This document shows positions 34,862 to 45,299 of a DNA stretch of 64,000 nt, in pieces; positions within the stretch are counted from its first letter, which is position 1, and every line of letters starts with the position of its first letter. Made by a program: the position numbers and the translations under genes. The notes beneath the pieces are model-generated. The model had not been told where the DNA came from. It did not search any database and saw only the letters and a list, made by a program, of their open reading frames with translations. Origin of the DNA: Cololabis saira (Eukaryota > Chordata > Actinopteri > Beloniformes > Belonidae); contig NC_084590.1 of NCBI RefSeq assembly GCF_033807715.1, positions 6,595,327-6,659,326 on the forward strand, read 5' to 3'.

Positions 34862-36066
34862 GAAAGAGCTGTTGTGGGATCGACTGTACTCATAGATTTA
34901 GCAAGAAATCGGAGTTATCGTTTTACAGACTGACGAAAAATAAGCTTAAAAGGAACCCTGCATATTAAGACATGTAGGTCTTAAAAGATAAATGTTGGTA
35001 TCAATTATAACTGTGATATAAAAAACCTTTTTGATGTCTTCGTTTTTATAAAATTTGAAAATATAATTTAACTCGTAGGTCGCCATTGTTTACATTCTGG
35101 GTAGTGACGTCAGACGGTGGCTCCTGCTAGCCCCCGTACACTGTTTTGACACCCAGAAACAGATGAAAACACAGCTAAACATTAAGGTGACGGCGCACCT
35201 ACAAAAAAGTTAGAACATTTTTTTTTTAAAAGTACTGCACCATACAGCATGAACTACAAAAACACCATAAAACTCAGATAGACTAACCGACCACACGTTT
35301 CAACTAGCAGATAGCCGATGCTACAATAAAAACCCCAGCCAGATCTGGCGTCATTAAATTAAGTAAAGATTTTCTTGCCTATTTGACGCGAAGTCTGCGC
35401 CTCCCGTTTCGTCAAAGTCCCGGGCCAGTCCCCTCAGCCTCTGGTCTGTCATCAAACGGTGGACCCAGCACCGAGGCCGGTTTTAGGGAGGGGCTGGGGG
35501 GGGCTATGCCCACCCAAACGTGCATCCTGCCCCCCGGCGTCTCCATCCCGGCCAGAGACGGCGTAGGCTACGCTGTTGACGCCGTAGCCTAATGCACTGG
35601 TAAGATGCGCACGACTTTGATCATTTTTGCAGATCTCCAGTGCATCACAGAACTTTGATCCAGTTTGCCTGAACCCAGACGTCTTATGGGCTCCCTCGTC
35701 AGCCTCCACGGCCGGGAGAGTGCTGCTCATCTATGTTTTAGATACCTGTCCCAGTTAAACTAACGCGGCTTATCTTCCCAGAGCCACCGGACTACGTCAT
35801 CGCCCCCAGAATGCATTGCGCAGGTAAAACATGGCGCAATGCATTCATGGTGATAAACATTGTAGATTTTTAAAGCAATTAGATTATTTTATGTGTTTCT
35901 AACAACATATTTTAGTTTAAGAGAACAATTGTGGCTAATTAGGGACTACAAGTCTTAATAACCAGGGTTCCTTTTAAGAGAGACAAATGGATCGCTGCAA
36001 TCTGCAGAAACAACTGGATTCCAGACACCAAAACGTGGATTTACGGTTCCCATTTTGTATCAGGTA
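34862..36066 (+). pseudogene. THAP-domain first exon, split by an inserted element
   Basis: Two pieces, 34859-34949 (start codon near its left end) and 35978-36066, encode the halves of a THAP zinc finger: MGKSCCGIDCTHRF and LSFYRLTKNK, then DKWIAAICRNNW and TWIYGSHFVSG. The second piece ends at a plausible donor GTAATG. The break is exactly a TTAA-flanked insertion (34950-35973); leaving it and one TTAA out, the two pieces are in the same frame. The CxxH pair should read CxxH but shows Tyr for the third Cys, so the finger looks dead. Relatives are THAP proteins of DNA transposons and fish THAP genes. No transposase domain follows in order. Confidence 0.8.
34950..35973. mobile_element. TTAA-inserted MITE within the THAP exon
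   Basis: Starts aaggaaccctg and ends cagggttcctt, a perfect 11-bp inverted pair. It is flanked by ttaa on both sides (34946-34949 and 35974-35977), as for piggyBac-type insertion. The 1024-bp interior has no recognised coding capacity; open frames near 35383-35730 are unsupported. Confidence 0.88.
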
Positions 36067-36099
36067 ATGTTGGATTTTTGGGTAGCTAACGTTAAACGG

Positions 36100-36290
36100 T
36101 CAAATCATAAAGTTCAGTGTCCTCATCACTTTAATTTCTACAACAAATCCTGCCTTGAAGTCGGACCAAGCGTCAAGACTTTTGTAAGCCTTCAAGCTTT
36201 GCTTCGTGTATTTCCCCGTGGTAGAAATTAAGTACATATAAATATCAGGAAACTGGATTGGTGGCCAAATATTAATGTCCATGGACCACT
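36100..36290 (-). pseudogene. coding relic related to the SWIM/YqaJ-type protein at 53880-56147
   Basis: The minus strand encodes FPDIYMYLISTTGKYTKQ then LKAYKSLDAW and GFVVEI. This aligns by eye with the N-terminal part of the SWIM-type relic (YFIDRL..., then SLIEGQNYLSSGWV). It opens inside the 43-bp tandem array and closes at a stop near 36100. Orientation is opposite to the THAP exon 35 bp away. Family call is by pattern only. Confidence 0.5.
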
Positions 36291-36783
36291 GGTTCTTGGT
36301 AACTGTACCAAATATTAATGTCCATGGACCACTGGTTCTTGGTAACTGTACCAAATATTAATGTCCATGGACCACTGGTTCTTGGTAACTGTACCAAATA
36401 TTAATGTCCATGGACCACTGGTTCTTGGTAACTGTACCAAATATCAATGTCCATGGACCACTGGTTCTTGGTAACTGTACCAAATATCAATGTCCATGGA
36501 CCACTGGTTCTTGGGGTAACTGTACCAAATATTAATGTCCATGGACCACTGGTTCTTGGTAACTGTACCAAATATTAATGTCCATGGACCACTGGTTCTT
36601 GGTAACTGTACCAAATATTAATGTCCATGGACCACTGGTTCTTGGTAACTGTACCAAATATCAATGTCCATGGACCACTGGTTCTTGGTAACCGTACCAA
36701 ATATTAATGTCCATGGACCACTGGTTCTTGGTAACTGTACCAAATATTAATGTCCATGGACCACTGGTTCTTGGGGTAACTGT
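36263..36783. repeat. minisatellite, 43-bp unit, about 12 copies
   Basis: Nearly identical copies of a unit running ccaaatattaatgtccatgg then accactggttcttggtaact and gta; two copies carry two extra g bases. Low divergence implies recent expansion. Its left edge overlaps the minus-strand coding relic. Confidence 0.95.
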
Positions 36784-37278
36784 ACGGGTCACTGTCAAGT
36801 CTAACTGACGCTAATTTAAGCTGATAATCAGCTGTTATCCCATCTTCTCCACTAGTTGCAGCTGTTTTTGCCACTCAGTGAGTGAGTAAGGGAGCGTAAG
36901 TGGGGAAGTGATATCAATGCAGACCCTCTATTGAGTTGAGTGGTTGCAAACCAGCGCTGGACACCTCAACCAAGACCGGCGCTTCACGCTGAAGCAGGAA
37001 GAGAGGGCTGAGGATTTAAGCAGCCACGGCTTCCTCCGGATAAATTCAATTATATCTCCGCAATTAGTGCAGTCTCATGTTTGAGTCAGAGCTTCCTGTG
37101 GGAGTCGGGGAAGAGGACGTGTGGCGGCCGGAGGACTGGCACAGTCGTGTCTATCATGAGGAAGACGTTTGCTCTCACACCGACCCAGACTGAGGTTCCC
37201 GAGCCAAGCCCCGCCCCGAGCTGCGTCACGGGGGGGACACCCGTCCTCGGCTCGTCCTCTCAAGACAACTGTGTGTTT
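36784..37278. other. no recognised feature
   Basis: Intron 1. The 163-codon plus-strand frame beginning at 37081 runs into the Harbinger-like element and is not supported. Confidence 0.4.
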
Positions 37279-37901
37279 TGGCGCTTTTTCACTAGTATCT
37301 ACTCAGCCCGGCTCGCCTCGGTTTGGTTCTTTTCCACCAGGGGTCTAACGTCCAGAGTAGATACTTTTCGATATCTACTCTGCCGAGGTTCTAATCTGAG
37401 TCGGCTGTATTTGACATCATCACACTACAGGCCACCAATTGGTCGGGGGGTTGGAGTCAGACGTCTGAGTCAGGAGGAGGAAATCAGAGAAAGAGACTCT
37501 GACGGATTCTGGTTCATTATAGTTTACACCTTAAGATTAAGATTCCCAGAATATTCGAACTTTTTGAGATAGGATATTTGAGTTTTCTTAAGCTGTAAGC
37601 CATGATCAGCAATATTAAAATAATAAAAGGGTTGCAATATTTCAGTTGATTTGTAATGAATCCAGAATGTATGACATTTATGTTTTTGTAATTGATTACA
37701 GAAAATCACAATATTCTACTTTTCTGAGACAGTCCCGTATCATCTCATCCAGGTTCTACATCTTTAGTGTTGTTGTCTTCTTCGTTTAGATACACAATCA
37801 AATACGTCACAGCAGCTTCACTCCAACCTCCTACTTCTGCTCCAGGTGCTGAATTGTAGTGGAAAAGAAACCAGACCGAGTAGGTACTAGTGGAAAAGTG
37901 C
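37279..37901. mobile_element. PIF/Harbinger-like element with a nested Tc1-type MITE half
   Basis: Ends tggcgctttttcactagtat and gagtaggtactagtggaaaa. Positions 37520-37735 carry one arm and the loop of the ctgagacagt palindromic MITE, inserted in the middle. Confidence 0.8.
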
Positions 37902-38599
37902 CATCTGTCACCTACATTCAAGTAAAACTGGGCTACGCAAAGCGAACACCAATCTCAGCTAGACACATCTGAAAACAATCCATCATTCAGTGAGCGGCTC
38001 AGGTTTCCATGGAAATGTGACATCACAGACCCGGCTCAGAGAGAAATGACCCACGTTCCCGTTTAACTCAACACCACCTCCCTCTCCGGGCGACGGGCCC
38101 CCGAGGTTCCTATCCTAACACAACGCAGTAGGTCAGACGTCCAATGAGACACAGCCTTCAGGAAAGAAGGGTGGAGTCAAGTCTGTGTCTGACTCCGCCC
38201 CCTAAAACCAGCCACTACGAGCCCAGCTCTAAACACGTGGCTGAAAACGGCGCTCCAGCTCTACATGCGTTTTTTTAAGCTTTTTGCTTGGATCATGACT
38301 ATGATCGGGTGTCTGTAATGAAGCAAGCCCTCCGTCTGACCTCCCTCCTGCTCCCAGATATCAGTCACGTTGCCATGGCGTCAGAGACATTTGGTAGCTA
38401 ACCCTAACCCCTATATGGGGACAGATTTATGGGCGAGGCTGATCTACGATGAAATTAATGCAGGTCGGCACAAACAGGTCTTTTGAGAAAGAAAAGAGAT
38501 TCCATAAGGTCCTGCTCTCTCAAAACTTTTATTGACGGCGTAACCAGTCATGAACCCCTCTAAATGACAGCGGGAGCGCCTGAGAGCATGCTCTACTGC
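37902..38599. other. no recognised feature
   Basis: Intron 1 sequence. Nothing recognised. Confidence 0.4.
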
Positions 38600-39556
38600 A
38601 ATTTAAAGGAGACCTATTCTGAAAAACAGGTTTTTTCTGTCTTTAACATATATAAAGTGTCTCCCCTCAGCCTGCCAACTCAGAGAAGGAGGAAAGCAAC
38701 CAAATTCTGCAGTGTCTGTACAGCCGCCCGGATGAGCCGTCCAGTGTGATGTGGATCTACGAGCCAATAAGATTCTGCTCCCGTCGTTATGTAACCAAAA
38801 TGCAATTTACATGGGTTGGCCTCCGATGTGTGAAACCACGCCCACAACTAACTCTGGCCGGAACAACAACAACAACTCCACCGGCCGGAGCTTCCACCAT
38901 TTTTTCGTAGCGGTGTATCTCGTCATTCAGGCAACCAATCAGCACAGAGCCTCATTATCATAGCCCCGCCCACTCAGAATCCTGCATAGATAATGAGGTT
39001 AGAGAATGGAAAGATAAAGACATGGCTCAGAGGCTGAATTTCTAATTTATTTAGCAAAAACAATCAAAAGCTTGTTTTTAAGACATTCAAGGCCTGTTTG
39101 AGTCCTTTTTCAACCTTTCAAAGTCGGGATCTATGGAAGAGTATTAGGGCCAGGCAGGAGAAAAATAAAAATAATATTTTAGAGGAGGAAGATTTTTTTT
39201 TCATTATGCACTTCCAGAAAAAATTTGAAATGTCGAGAAAAAAGTCAAAATGGCAAAATTAATGCTGAAGTACAATTTCAAGAAAAAGGTTGGAATGTTG
39301 AGAAAAAAGTCGAGATGTCGTGAATGAAGTTGAAATGTTGAGAAAAAAAATGAAATTTCAACTTTGGCCATTGTATTTAAACATCAATCTCAACATTTCA
39401 ACTTTTTTCTCGACATTTCATTTCTCGATGTGCACAATGAAAAAAAATATTCCCCTCTCAGATATTTTTTTCTCCTGCATGGCCCTAATACTCTTCCGTA
39501 GGGATCAGCTAATTATTGGACCTTTTAAGACCTCAGAAAGCACTCTCAACTTTTAA
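38600..39556. mobile_element. MITE (gagacctatt family) with nested purine-rich element
   Basis: Starts ttaaaggagacctattctga; it is the intact version of the split copy at 10168-11710. A second element sits at 39131-39501 with inverted ends ctatggaagagtattagggc and gccctaatactcttccgtag and a gtcgagaaaaaagtc-rich core like that at 22715-23090. Confidence 0.75.
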
Positions 39557-39560
39557 AAAG

Positions 39561-39763
39561 AAGGCAAAATATGAGCCCTTTAAAGATGGTGTGGATTCAG
39601 TCATTTCTACTCAAGAGTTTTCATTGCTTCCATCAAAGAAGTGGAGATGAGCTTTGTGAGAAACTCCGATATTGCCGATATCTGCTCTTCAGCTGGAGCA
39701 CACGGAGCACGTCTTTCCAACAAAGATAAATAAATACAGAAAATAACTCCGCAATACCGATTA
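39561..39763. repeat. 203-bp direct repeat, copy A
   Basis: Same orientation as 42642-42844, with about four differences in 203 bp by eye. Non-coding. The pair brackets sorl1 exon 1. Confidence 0.93.
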
Positions 39764-40506
39764 GGAACATAAATAAACATAAATCAGAATGACATCCGGA
39801 CATAAAACTGACATTTGTAGTGATTAACACAAGACAAGCTGAGTGTGAGCATGCTAGATCAAAGAAGCACAGGCCCTGATACAGAGCCCTGTGGTGCTAC
39901 TCAGTTAGTTCAATCCATGTTTCCATGGTGATGGTTCATGCCACTTTAAGCTAAAAAGTGGTTGTGTCCATCTTGGCAGCGATAACTGCAATTAATATTA
40001 TTTCACATTGCTGGGGAGGAATTTTGGCCCATTCTTCATTGGTAAATCGGTTCAGATTAGTTAATCACTCAAGTTTATCTTTTTTTTTTTTATCTGATTT
40101 TTTTGGTTTATTCTGTCTGTACAAGCTACAAAATCCAGCATTCATGGAGGATAAAAAGAGCCATTCTCGAATATAAAAAAAATATATATAATATAAAATC
40201 TAGATATGAATATTTCAATTCTTCACTGCGAAGCACTGAAGTTAGAAAACTGATACATGTCATCTGAGATGTTTCCTTGCAATTTTCTGAGTTCTCTCAC
40301 AAATGTTTGACTTAAAACCCGGCCAGGTTTTTATGGTGGAATCGTACCACATTCCCTGCAGGAATGTTTTCCTGAATTACAGCCAATGTCATCTAGAATC
40401 AGCGCATTTTAAGTTTATTTTTGCTACATCAGCTTGAAATAAAGTGTAGGGTCACAAATCCAGCTGTTTGGAGGCTGGTGTGGGTCGGCTTCAGCGTGGG
40501 GTCCCT
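39764..40506. other. no recognised feature
   Basis: Intron 1. Nothing recognised. Confidence 0.4.
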
Positions 40507-40664
40507 CTCAGTGAGGCCCCCCCACAACACAATCCCACCCAGGACCCCCGAAAAGCTAGAAACGCCCCTGCGTGTGCGTTTGATTTGTGGTATTTTGATA
40601 CTGAACGCATTTACTGATCAGACCGAGTCAAACAAAACACTTTCAGTCCTGCAACATGTCAGTG
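40507..40664. repeat. 158-bp direct repeat, copy 1
   Basis: Runs from ctcagtgaggccc to catgtcagtg and recurs at 41617-41775 with a few differences. The two copies flank the MITE at 40665-41616. Confidence 0.93.
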
Positions 40665-41616
40665 GCCACGGTTACATGATGTTTTTTCAGTCGGAATTAA
40701 TTATTCTGAATTAAATCATTCAGAATTAAACTATTTTCCTTCCAGTTTACATGGAAATAGTAATTCCGAATTAAGGTTTACATGGAAAACACGTTTGATG
40801 GTCTTTATCCAATTCCTCTACAGGTCTGGGGGTTGGGAAGGTTCTGATTGGATAGGGGGGGGACCAGAAGTTAAATTACCCGAAGAAAAACTAACTTAGT
40901 CGCTACAACTTTGAAAAGCTTGCAATGTTTATGTTTCCTGTTTCCATCTGTTCTTTTAATTATTCCCAGGTCCTCCAAGCTATTTATTAAATACAGGACT
41001 GTCTCAGAAAATTAGAATATTGTGATTTTCTGTAATGCAATTACAAAAACTAAAATGTCATACATTCTGGATTCATTACAAATCAACTGAAATATTGCAA
41101 GCCTTTTATTATTTTAATATTGCTGATCATGGCTTACAGCTTAAGAAAACTCAAATATCTAAAAAAATTAGAATATTCTGGGAATCTTAATCTTAAACTG
41201 TAAGCCATAATCAGCAATATTAAAATAATACAAGGCTTGTAATATTTCAGTTGATTTGTAATGAATCCAGAATGTATGACATTTTTGTTTTTTTAATTGC
41301 ATTACAGAAAATAAAGAACTTTATCACAATATTCTAATTTTCGGAGACAGTCCTGTAAGCGTCATGGCGACAGGCGGGCGAGGGAACGAGCAGCGCAGAA
41401 AGACTGGAATTAATTTAAAGTGGAATGAGTGTAAACATAATTGCAAAATTATTATATTCAGATTTAAAATCGGAATAAACCAGCCACTTACTTCGGAATT
41501 AAGTTTAATTCGAAATGGCCATTTTCATTGGGAATTAGGTGTTTACATGGTAATTTTTTACTCAATTTAAATCGGATTTAATTTTAATTCTGAATTAAAC
41601 TTCCCATGTAAACGCA
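40665..41616. mobile_element. MITE (ttacatgat/tcggaatta family), copy 2
   Basis: Starts gccacggttacatgatg and ends cttcccatgtaaacgca with aattccgaattaa-type repeats at both ends. Disrupted by a Tc1-type MITE at 40994-41355, an interruption not shared with the copy at 9676. Confidence 0.8.
40994..41355. mobile_element. Tc1/mariner-type palindromic MITE with TA duplication
   Basis: 362 bp from caggactgtctcagaaaa to ttttcggagacagtcctg, flanked by TA on both sides (40992-40993 and 41356-41357). The whole element is one long imperfect palindrome. Confidence 0.92.
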
Positions 41617-41775
41617 CTCAGTGAGGCCCCCCCACAACACAATCCCACCCAGGCCCCCCGAAAAGCTAGAAACGCCCCTGCAGTGTGCGTTTGATTTGTG
41701 GTATTTTGATACAGAACGCATTTACTGATCAGACCGAGTCAAACAAAACACTTTCAGTCCTGCAACATGTCAGTG
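41617..41775. repeat. 158-bp direct repeat, copy 2
   Basis: Partner of 40507-40664, with a one-base insertion (ctgcagtgtg against ctgcgtgtg). It ends about 210 bp from the exon 1 donor. Confidence 0.93.
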
Positions 41776-41939
41776 TGAACCAGGCCACACGCGCAGAGGA
41801 GCGGGGTTTCCTGCAGCGGGAAACACCGCTGCACGTCTGCTGCAAACAGACAACGTGAGGTTCCATTCCTCCTTTAAAAGCACCTTTAAATCCACCTTTA
41901 AAACCACCTTGCCACGTAAGGTCAGAGTGTAGTGATGCA

Positions 41940-42420
41940 CGGCGCTGCGGGGTGAGCGGCCTCCCCCGGGAGGCGTCCCTTTACCTGGCCGTACACCTTG
42001 GGCATGGCCGCCTCCCCGGCGCTCCGGCGGCTCCGCCGCTGCGGCGGGACTCCGCTGGAGCCGCGGCCGCCTCGAGGAGCGCTGCCGCCGGCCAGAGAGG
42101 GCGCCGGCGCCGCGGCGCCTCCTCCTCCTCCTCCTGCTCCGGGTGATGGGTCCGCGGCGGCTTCCAGCGTGAAGAAGCCCCGGTCCTGCGGGGCTCCGGG
42201 GCGCAGGTCTGGGTGCAGGTGGAGGCTGGCCGGGGCCGGGGCGGTGGTCCCCGCGGTCCCTGCGGCCCCCGGCCCCGGGGCCCCCGCCAGCAGCAGCAGC
42301 AGCAGCGGCGGCAGCAGCCGCAGCATCCGCGCTCCTTGTCTTATCGCCATGTTTGTGTACGTCTGGAGGAGGAAGCGCCGCAACAGCTCCAACTACCGGC
42401 CGAATAAACACTGGTTCCTA
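41940..42420. promoter_or_regulatory. GC-rich, CpG-dense block around sorl1 exon 1
   Basis: The base composition rises sharply with many CG dinucleotides (gccgcctcgaggagcgctgc and similar) and falls off on both sides. This is consistent with a CpG-island promoter. No TATA box in a convincing position was identified. 42421-42641 holds nothing further. Confidence 0.7.
41985..42350 (-). CDS. sorl1: sorl1 exon 1: signal peptide, propeptide, start of mature SorLA
   Basis: SorLA is a type I sorting receptor of the Golgi and endosomes that binds cargo such as APP through its luminal VPS10 propeller. This 366-bp exon encodes 122 residues from ATG (42350-42348). It has a basic N-tip (MAIRQGARM), a Leu-rich signal core with a likely end near residue 30, a Gly/Ala/Pro-rich propeptide with QDRGFF (human QDRGFL), a multibasic RRSRRSA site near residue 109 fitting furin cleavage, then PKVYGQ. 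The donor CAG/GTAAAG is in phase 0. I chose this ATG because the signal core follows it as in mammals; an in-frame ATG 14 codons upstream (42392) is possible. Exons 2-6 continue the protein to about residue 343 of some 2200. Intron 1 is about 22.3 kb. Confidence 0.93.
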
Positions 42421-42641
42421 GGGGGGGCAGAGGGGCCACCTATATATCCTAGGACTGGACACCAAAAAGACATCATTACTGGATTTTATGATACTGTTGT
42501 AGTATACAGGCTCAGAAATACTTTTTCTTTTTTTTTCTTTTTTTCTAACTTGTCTGCAAATATAGTAATTGTTAAACTTTAAACTTTAAACTTTATTTAT
42601 TTGTATAGCACCAAATCATAAAATATAAATACCAATACCAA

Positions 42642-42844
42642 AAGGCAAAATATGAGCCCTTTAAAGATGGTGTGGATTCAGTCATTTCTACTCAAGAGTA
42701 TTCATTGTTTCCATCAAAGAAGTGGAGATGAGCTTTGTGAGAAACTCCGATATTGCCGATATCTGCTCTTCAGCTGGAGCACACGGAGCACGTCTTTTCA
42801 ACAAAGATAAATAAATACAGAAAATAACTCTGCAATACCGATTA
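42642..42844. repeat. 203-bp direct repeat, copy B
   Basis: Partner of 39561-39763; it lies about 290 bp upstream of the sorl1 start codon. Confidence 0.93.
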
Positions 42845-42892
42845 CCAATGCCAATACCATGTTGGTAAAAACCTAAGGCATATATCTATATA

Positions 42893-44074
42893 CAGAACTG
42901 TCTCAGAAAATTAGAATATTGTGATAAAGTTCTTTATTTTCTGTAATGCAATTACAAAAACAAAAATTTCATACATTCTGGATTCATTACAAATCAACTG
43001 AAATATTGCAAGCCTTTTATTATTTTAATATTGCTGATTATGGCTTACAGTTTAAGATTAAGATTCCAAGAATATTCAAATTTTTTGAGATAGGATATTT
43101 TAGTTTTTTTAAGCTGTAAGCCATGATCAGCAATATTAAAGGAGCCGTCTGTAAGAAATGTCCAAAACTGGTACTGCAGTCACTTTCAAAATATTGTTGA
43201 GCGGCGTGTCCCCTCCCCCTCCTCCCCCTCCTCCCCCCGACCAGAGGTTGCCAGGTAGGCTGCAGAATGCAGCAGGAACATAGGCTGCCATGGCTGCCAT
43301 AATTAGAGCCAAGCTGGCAACCCAGATGCAGATACATCAGATACAATACTGACTTGGTGATTGGGAGATAGGTGGAGGGTGGAGCTTCAGAAACAATACT
43401 GACTTGGTGATTGGGAGATAGGTGGAGGGTGGAGCTTCAGAAACAATACTGACTTGGTGATTGGGAGATAGGTGGAGGGTGGAGCTTCAGAAACAATACT
43501 GACTTGGTGATTGGGAGATAGGTGGAGGGTGGAGCTTCAGAAACAATACTGACTTGGTGATTGGGAGATAGGTGGAGGGTGGAGCTTCAGAAAACAATAC
43601 TGACTTGGTGATTGGGAGATAGGTGGAGGGTGGAGCTTCAGAAACAATACTGACTTGGTGATTGGGAGATAGGTGGAGGGTGGAGCTTCAGAAACAATAC
43701 TGACTTGGTGATTGGGAGATAGGTGGAGGGTGGAGCTTCAGAAACAATACTGACTTGGTGATTGGGAGATAGGTGGAGGGTGGAGCTTCAGGCCAAAACA
43801 AAAAATGACAACATAAACATCAGTTGAGGGCTGCAACTCCTCTTTTTAAACTGGAATATCCTGGCTTGAGTGCTGTTGTAGGTGACATAAGTATTTGAAA
43901 TGAACATGATTTTTAAATGTCTGTTGACATATCGGGGTCATTTTATGATTCGTTTTATTATTGCTCTTACATACAGCTCCTTTAAAATAAATTTTATTTA
44001 TTTTATTTTATATAAATTTGTTTTTGTAATTGCAGTACAGAAAATCAAAATATTCTAATTTTCTGAGACAGTCT

Positions 44075-44076
<2 letters not shown>
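42893..44076. mobile_element. Tc1/mariner-type palindromic MITE carrying another element
   Basis: Starts cagaactgtctcagaaaatt after TA and ends ttttctgagacagtcttg. Its right arm is interrupted at 43140 by an 842-bp element. Confidence 0.85.
43140..43981. mobile_element. TTAA-inserted MITE with internal 50-bp minisatellite
   Basis: Ends aggagccgtctgtaag and cttacatacagctcct, inverted, flanked by ttaa (43136-43139 and 43982-43985). 43341-43791 is an array of about nine nearly identical 50-bp units (aaacaatactgacttggtga then ttgggagataggtggagggt and ggagcttcag); one unit has an extra a. Confidence 0.88.

Positions 44077-44079
<3 letters not shown>

Positions 44080-44131
<52 letters not shown>
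44080..44131. repeat. (TA)n microsatellite
   Basis: An uninterrupted ta run directly after the Tc1-type MITE. Confidence 0.95.
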
Positions 44132-44134
<3 letters not shown>

Positions 44135-44152
44135 GTAGATAGATTCATAATT

Positions 44153-44517
44153 ATGAGATAGAAAGTCGAAATTATGAAATAGAGAGTCGAAATTATGAGA
44201 TAAAAAACGAAACTATGAGATAGAAAATCGAAACTATGATAGAAAATCGAAACTATGAGATAGAAAATCGAAACTATGAGATAGAAAATCGAAATTATGA
44301 GATAGAAAGTCTAAATTATGAGATAAAAAACCGAAATTATGAGATAGAAAATCGAAACTATGAGATAGAAAATCGAAACTATGAGATAGAAAATCGAAAT
44401 TATGAGATAGAAAGTCTAAATTATGAGATAAAAAAATCGAAATTATGAGATAGAAAGTCGAAATTTTGAAAAAAGTCATTATGAGATAGAAAGTCGAAAT
44501 TATGAGATAGAAAGTCT
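44153..44517. repeat. about 21-bp tandem repeat (tatgagatagaaaatcgaaa)
   Basis: About 17 degenerate units. Open frames on both strands (44234-44479 and 44236-44448) are repeat artefacts. Confidence 0.93.
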
Positions 44518-44652
44518 ATCAGTTAAATGCAGCCTTCTGTAAGCTTTAAATATCCACTGGGCTTACATCAAATACATCAAAACACAATAAAAAACACTTT
44601 TCTGAACTTATCAATATGACTCTGTCCTTCACAGGGTAAGTAAAATGGATCA

Positions 44653-44943
44653 CTGCAAAAACTCACAAATCTTAACAAGAATATTTGTCTTATTTCTAGT
44701 TAAAATGTCTCATTTTAGTAAAAGAAATCTCATTACACTTAAAACAAGACTCATCACTGGACAAAACAACAATTTTCACCTGTTTCAAGTAGATTTTCAC
44801 TTGAAATAAGTAGAAAAATCTGCCAGTGGAACAAGATTTTTTTGCTTGTAATGAAAAGATAAATCTTGTTCCACTGGCAGATTTTCCTACTTATTTCAAG
44901 TGAAAATTTACTTGAAACAAGTGAAAATTGTCAAATAAGTTAT
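44653..44943. mobile_element. MITE (cactgcaaaaactca family), left part
   Basis: Starts cactgcaaaaactcacaaat and has an internal inverted pair ctgccagtggaacaagattt/aaatcttgttccactggcag. The LTR retrotransposon at 44949-46498 is inserted into it; its tail resumes after 46503 (gtgttatttttctgg...). Confidence 0.75.
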
Positions 44944-45299
44944 TTTTCTGTCACAAGGCGTGGTGTTGAGGACCCAAACGCAAGGAGAAAGAGGGAGGCT
45001 GGAGGCAGGAGTTCTCAAAAAACAGAAGGATTTATTCCACAAAAAAGCCAAACTAAAATACTGCAGAGAAGGATCAAAAACAACTCACGTATACAGGGAT
45101 CGAAAACCAGGAGTACATGGAGGGAACAAACAGTACGGACCGACAGGCAACAAAGGAATGACAAGACCAGATATACACAGGGGATAACGAGACACGACGA
45201 GACACAGGTGCAGACACAATCAGGGCAAAGGGGAAACAGGAGGGACAGAACTAAAACTCAAACTGGGGGGAAGTGTCAAACCCTGACAGTACCCCCCCC

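Noticed and set aside
41770..42411. 213-codon minus-strand ORF overlapping sorl1 exon 1 in another frame
   Set aside because: GC-rich shadow frame; the frame with signal peptide, multibasic site and KVYGQ is the one at 42350-41985.
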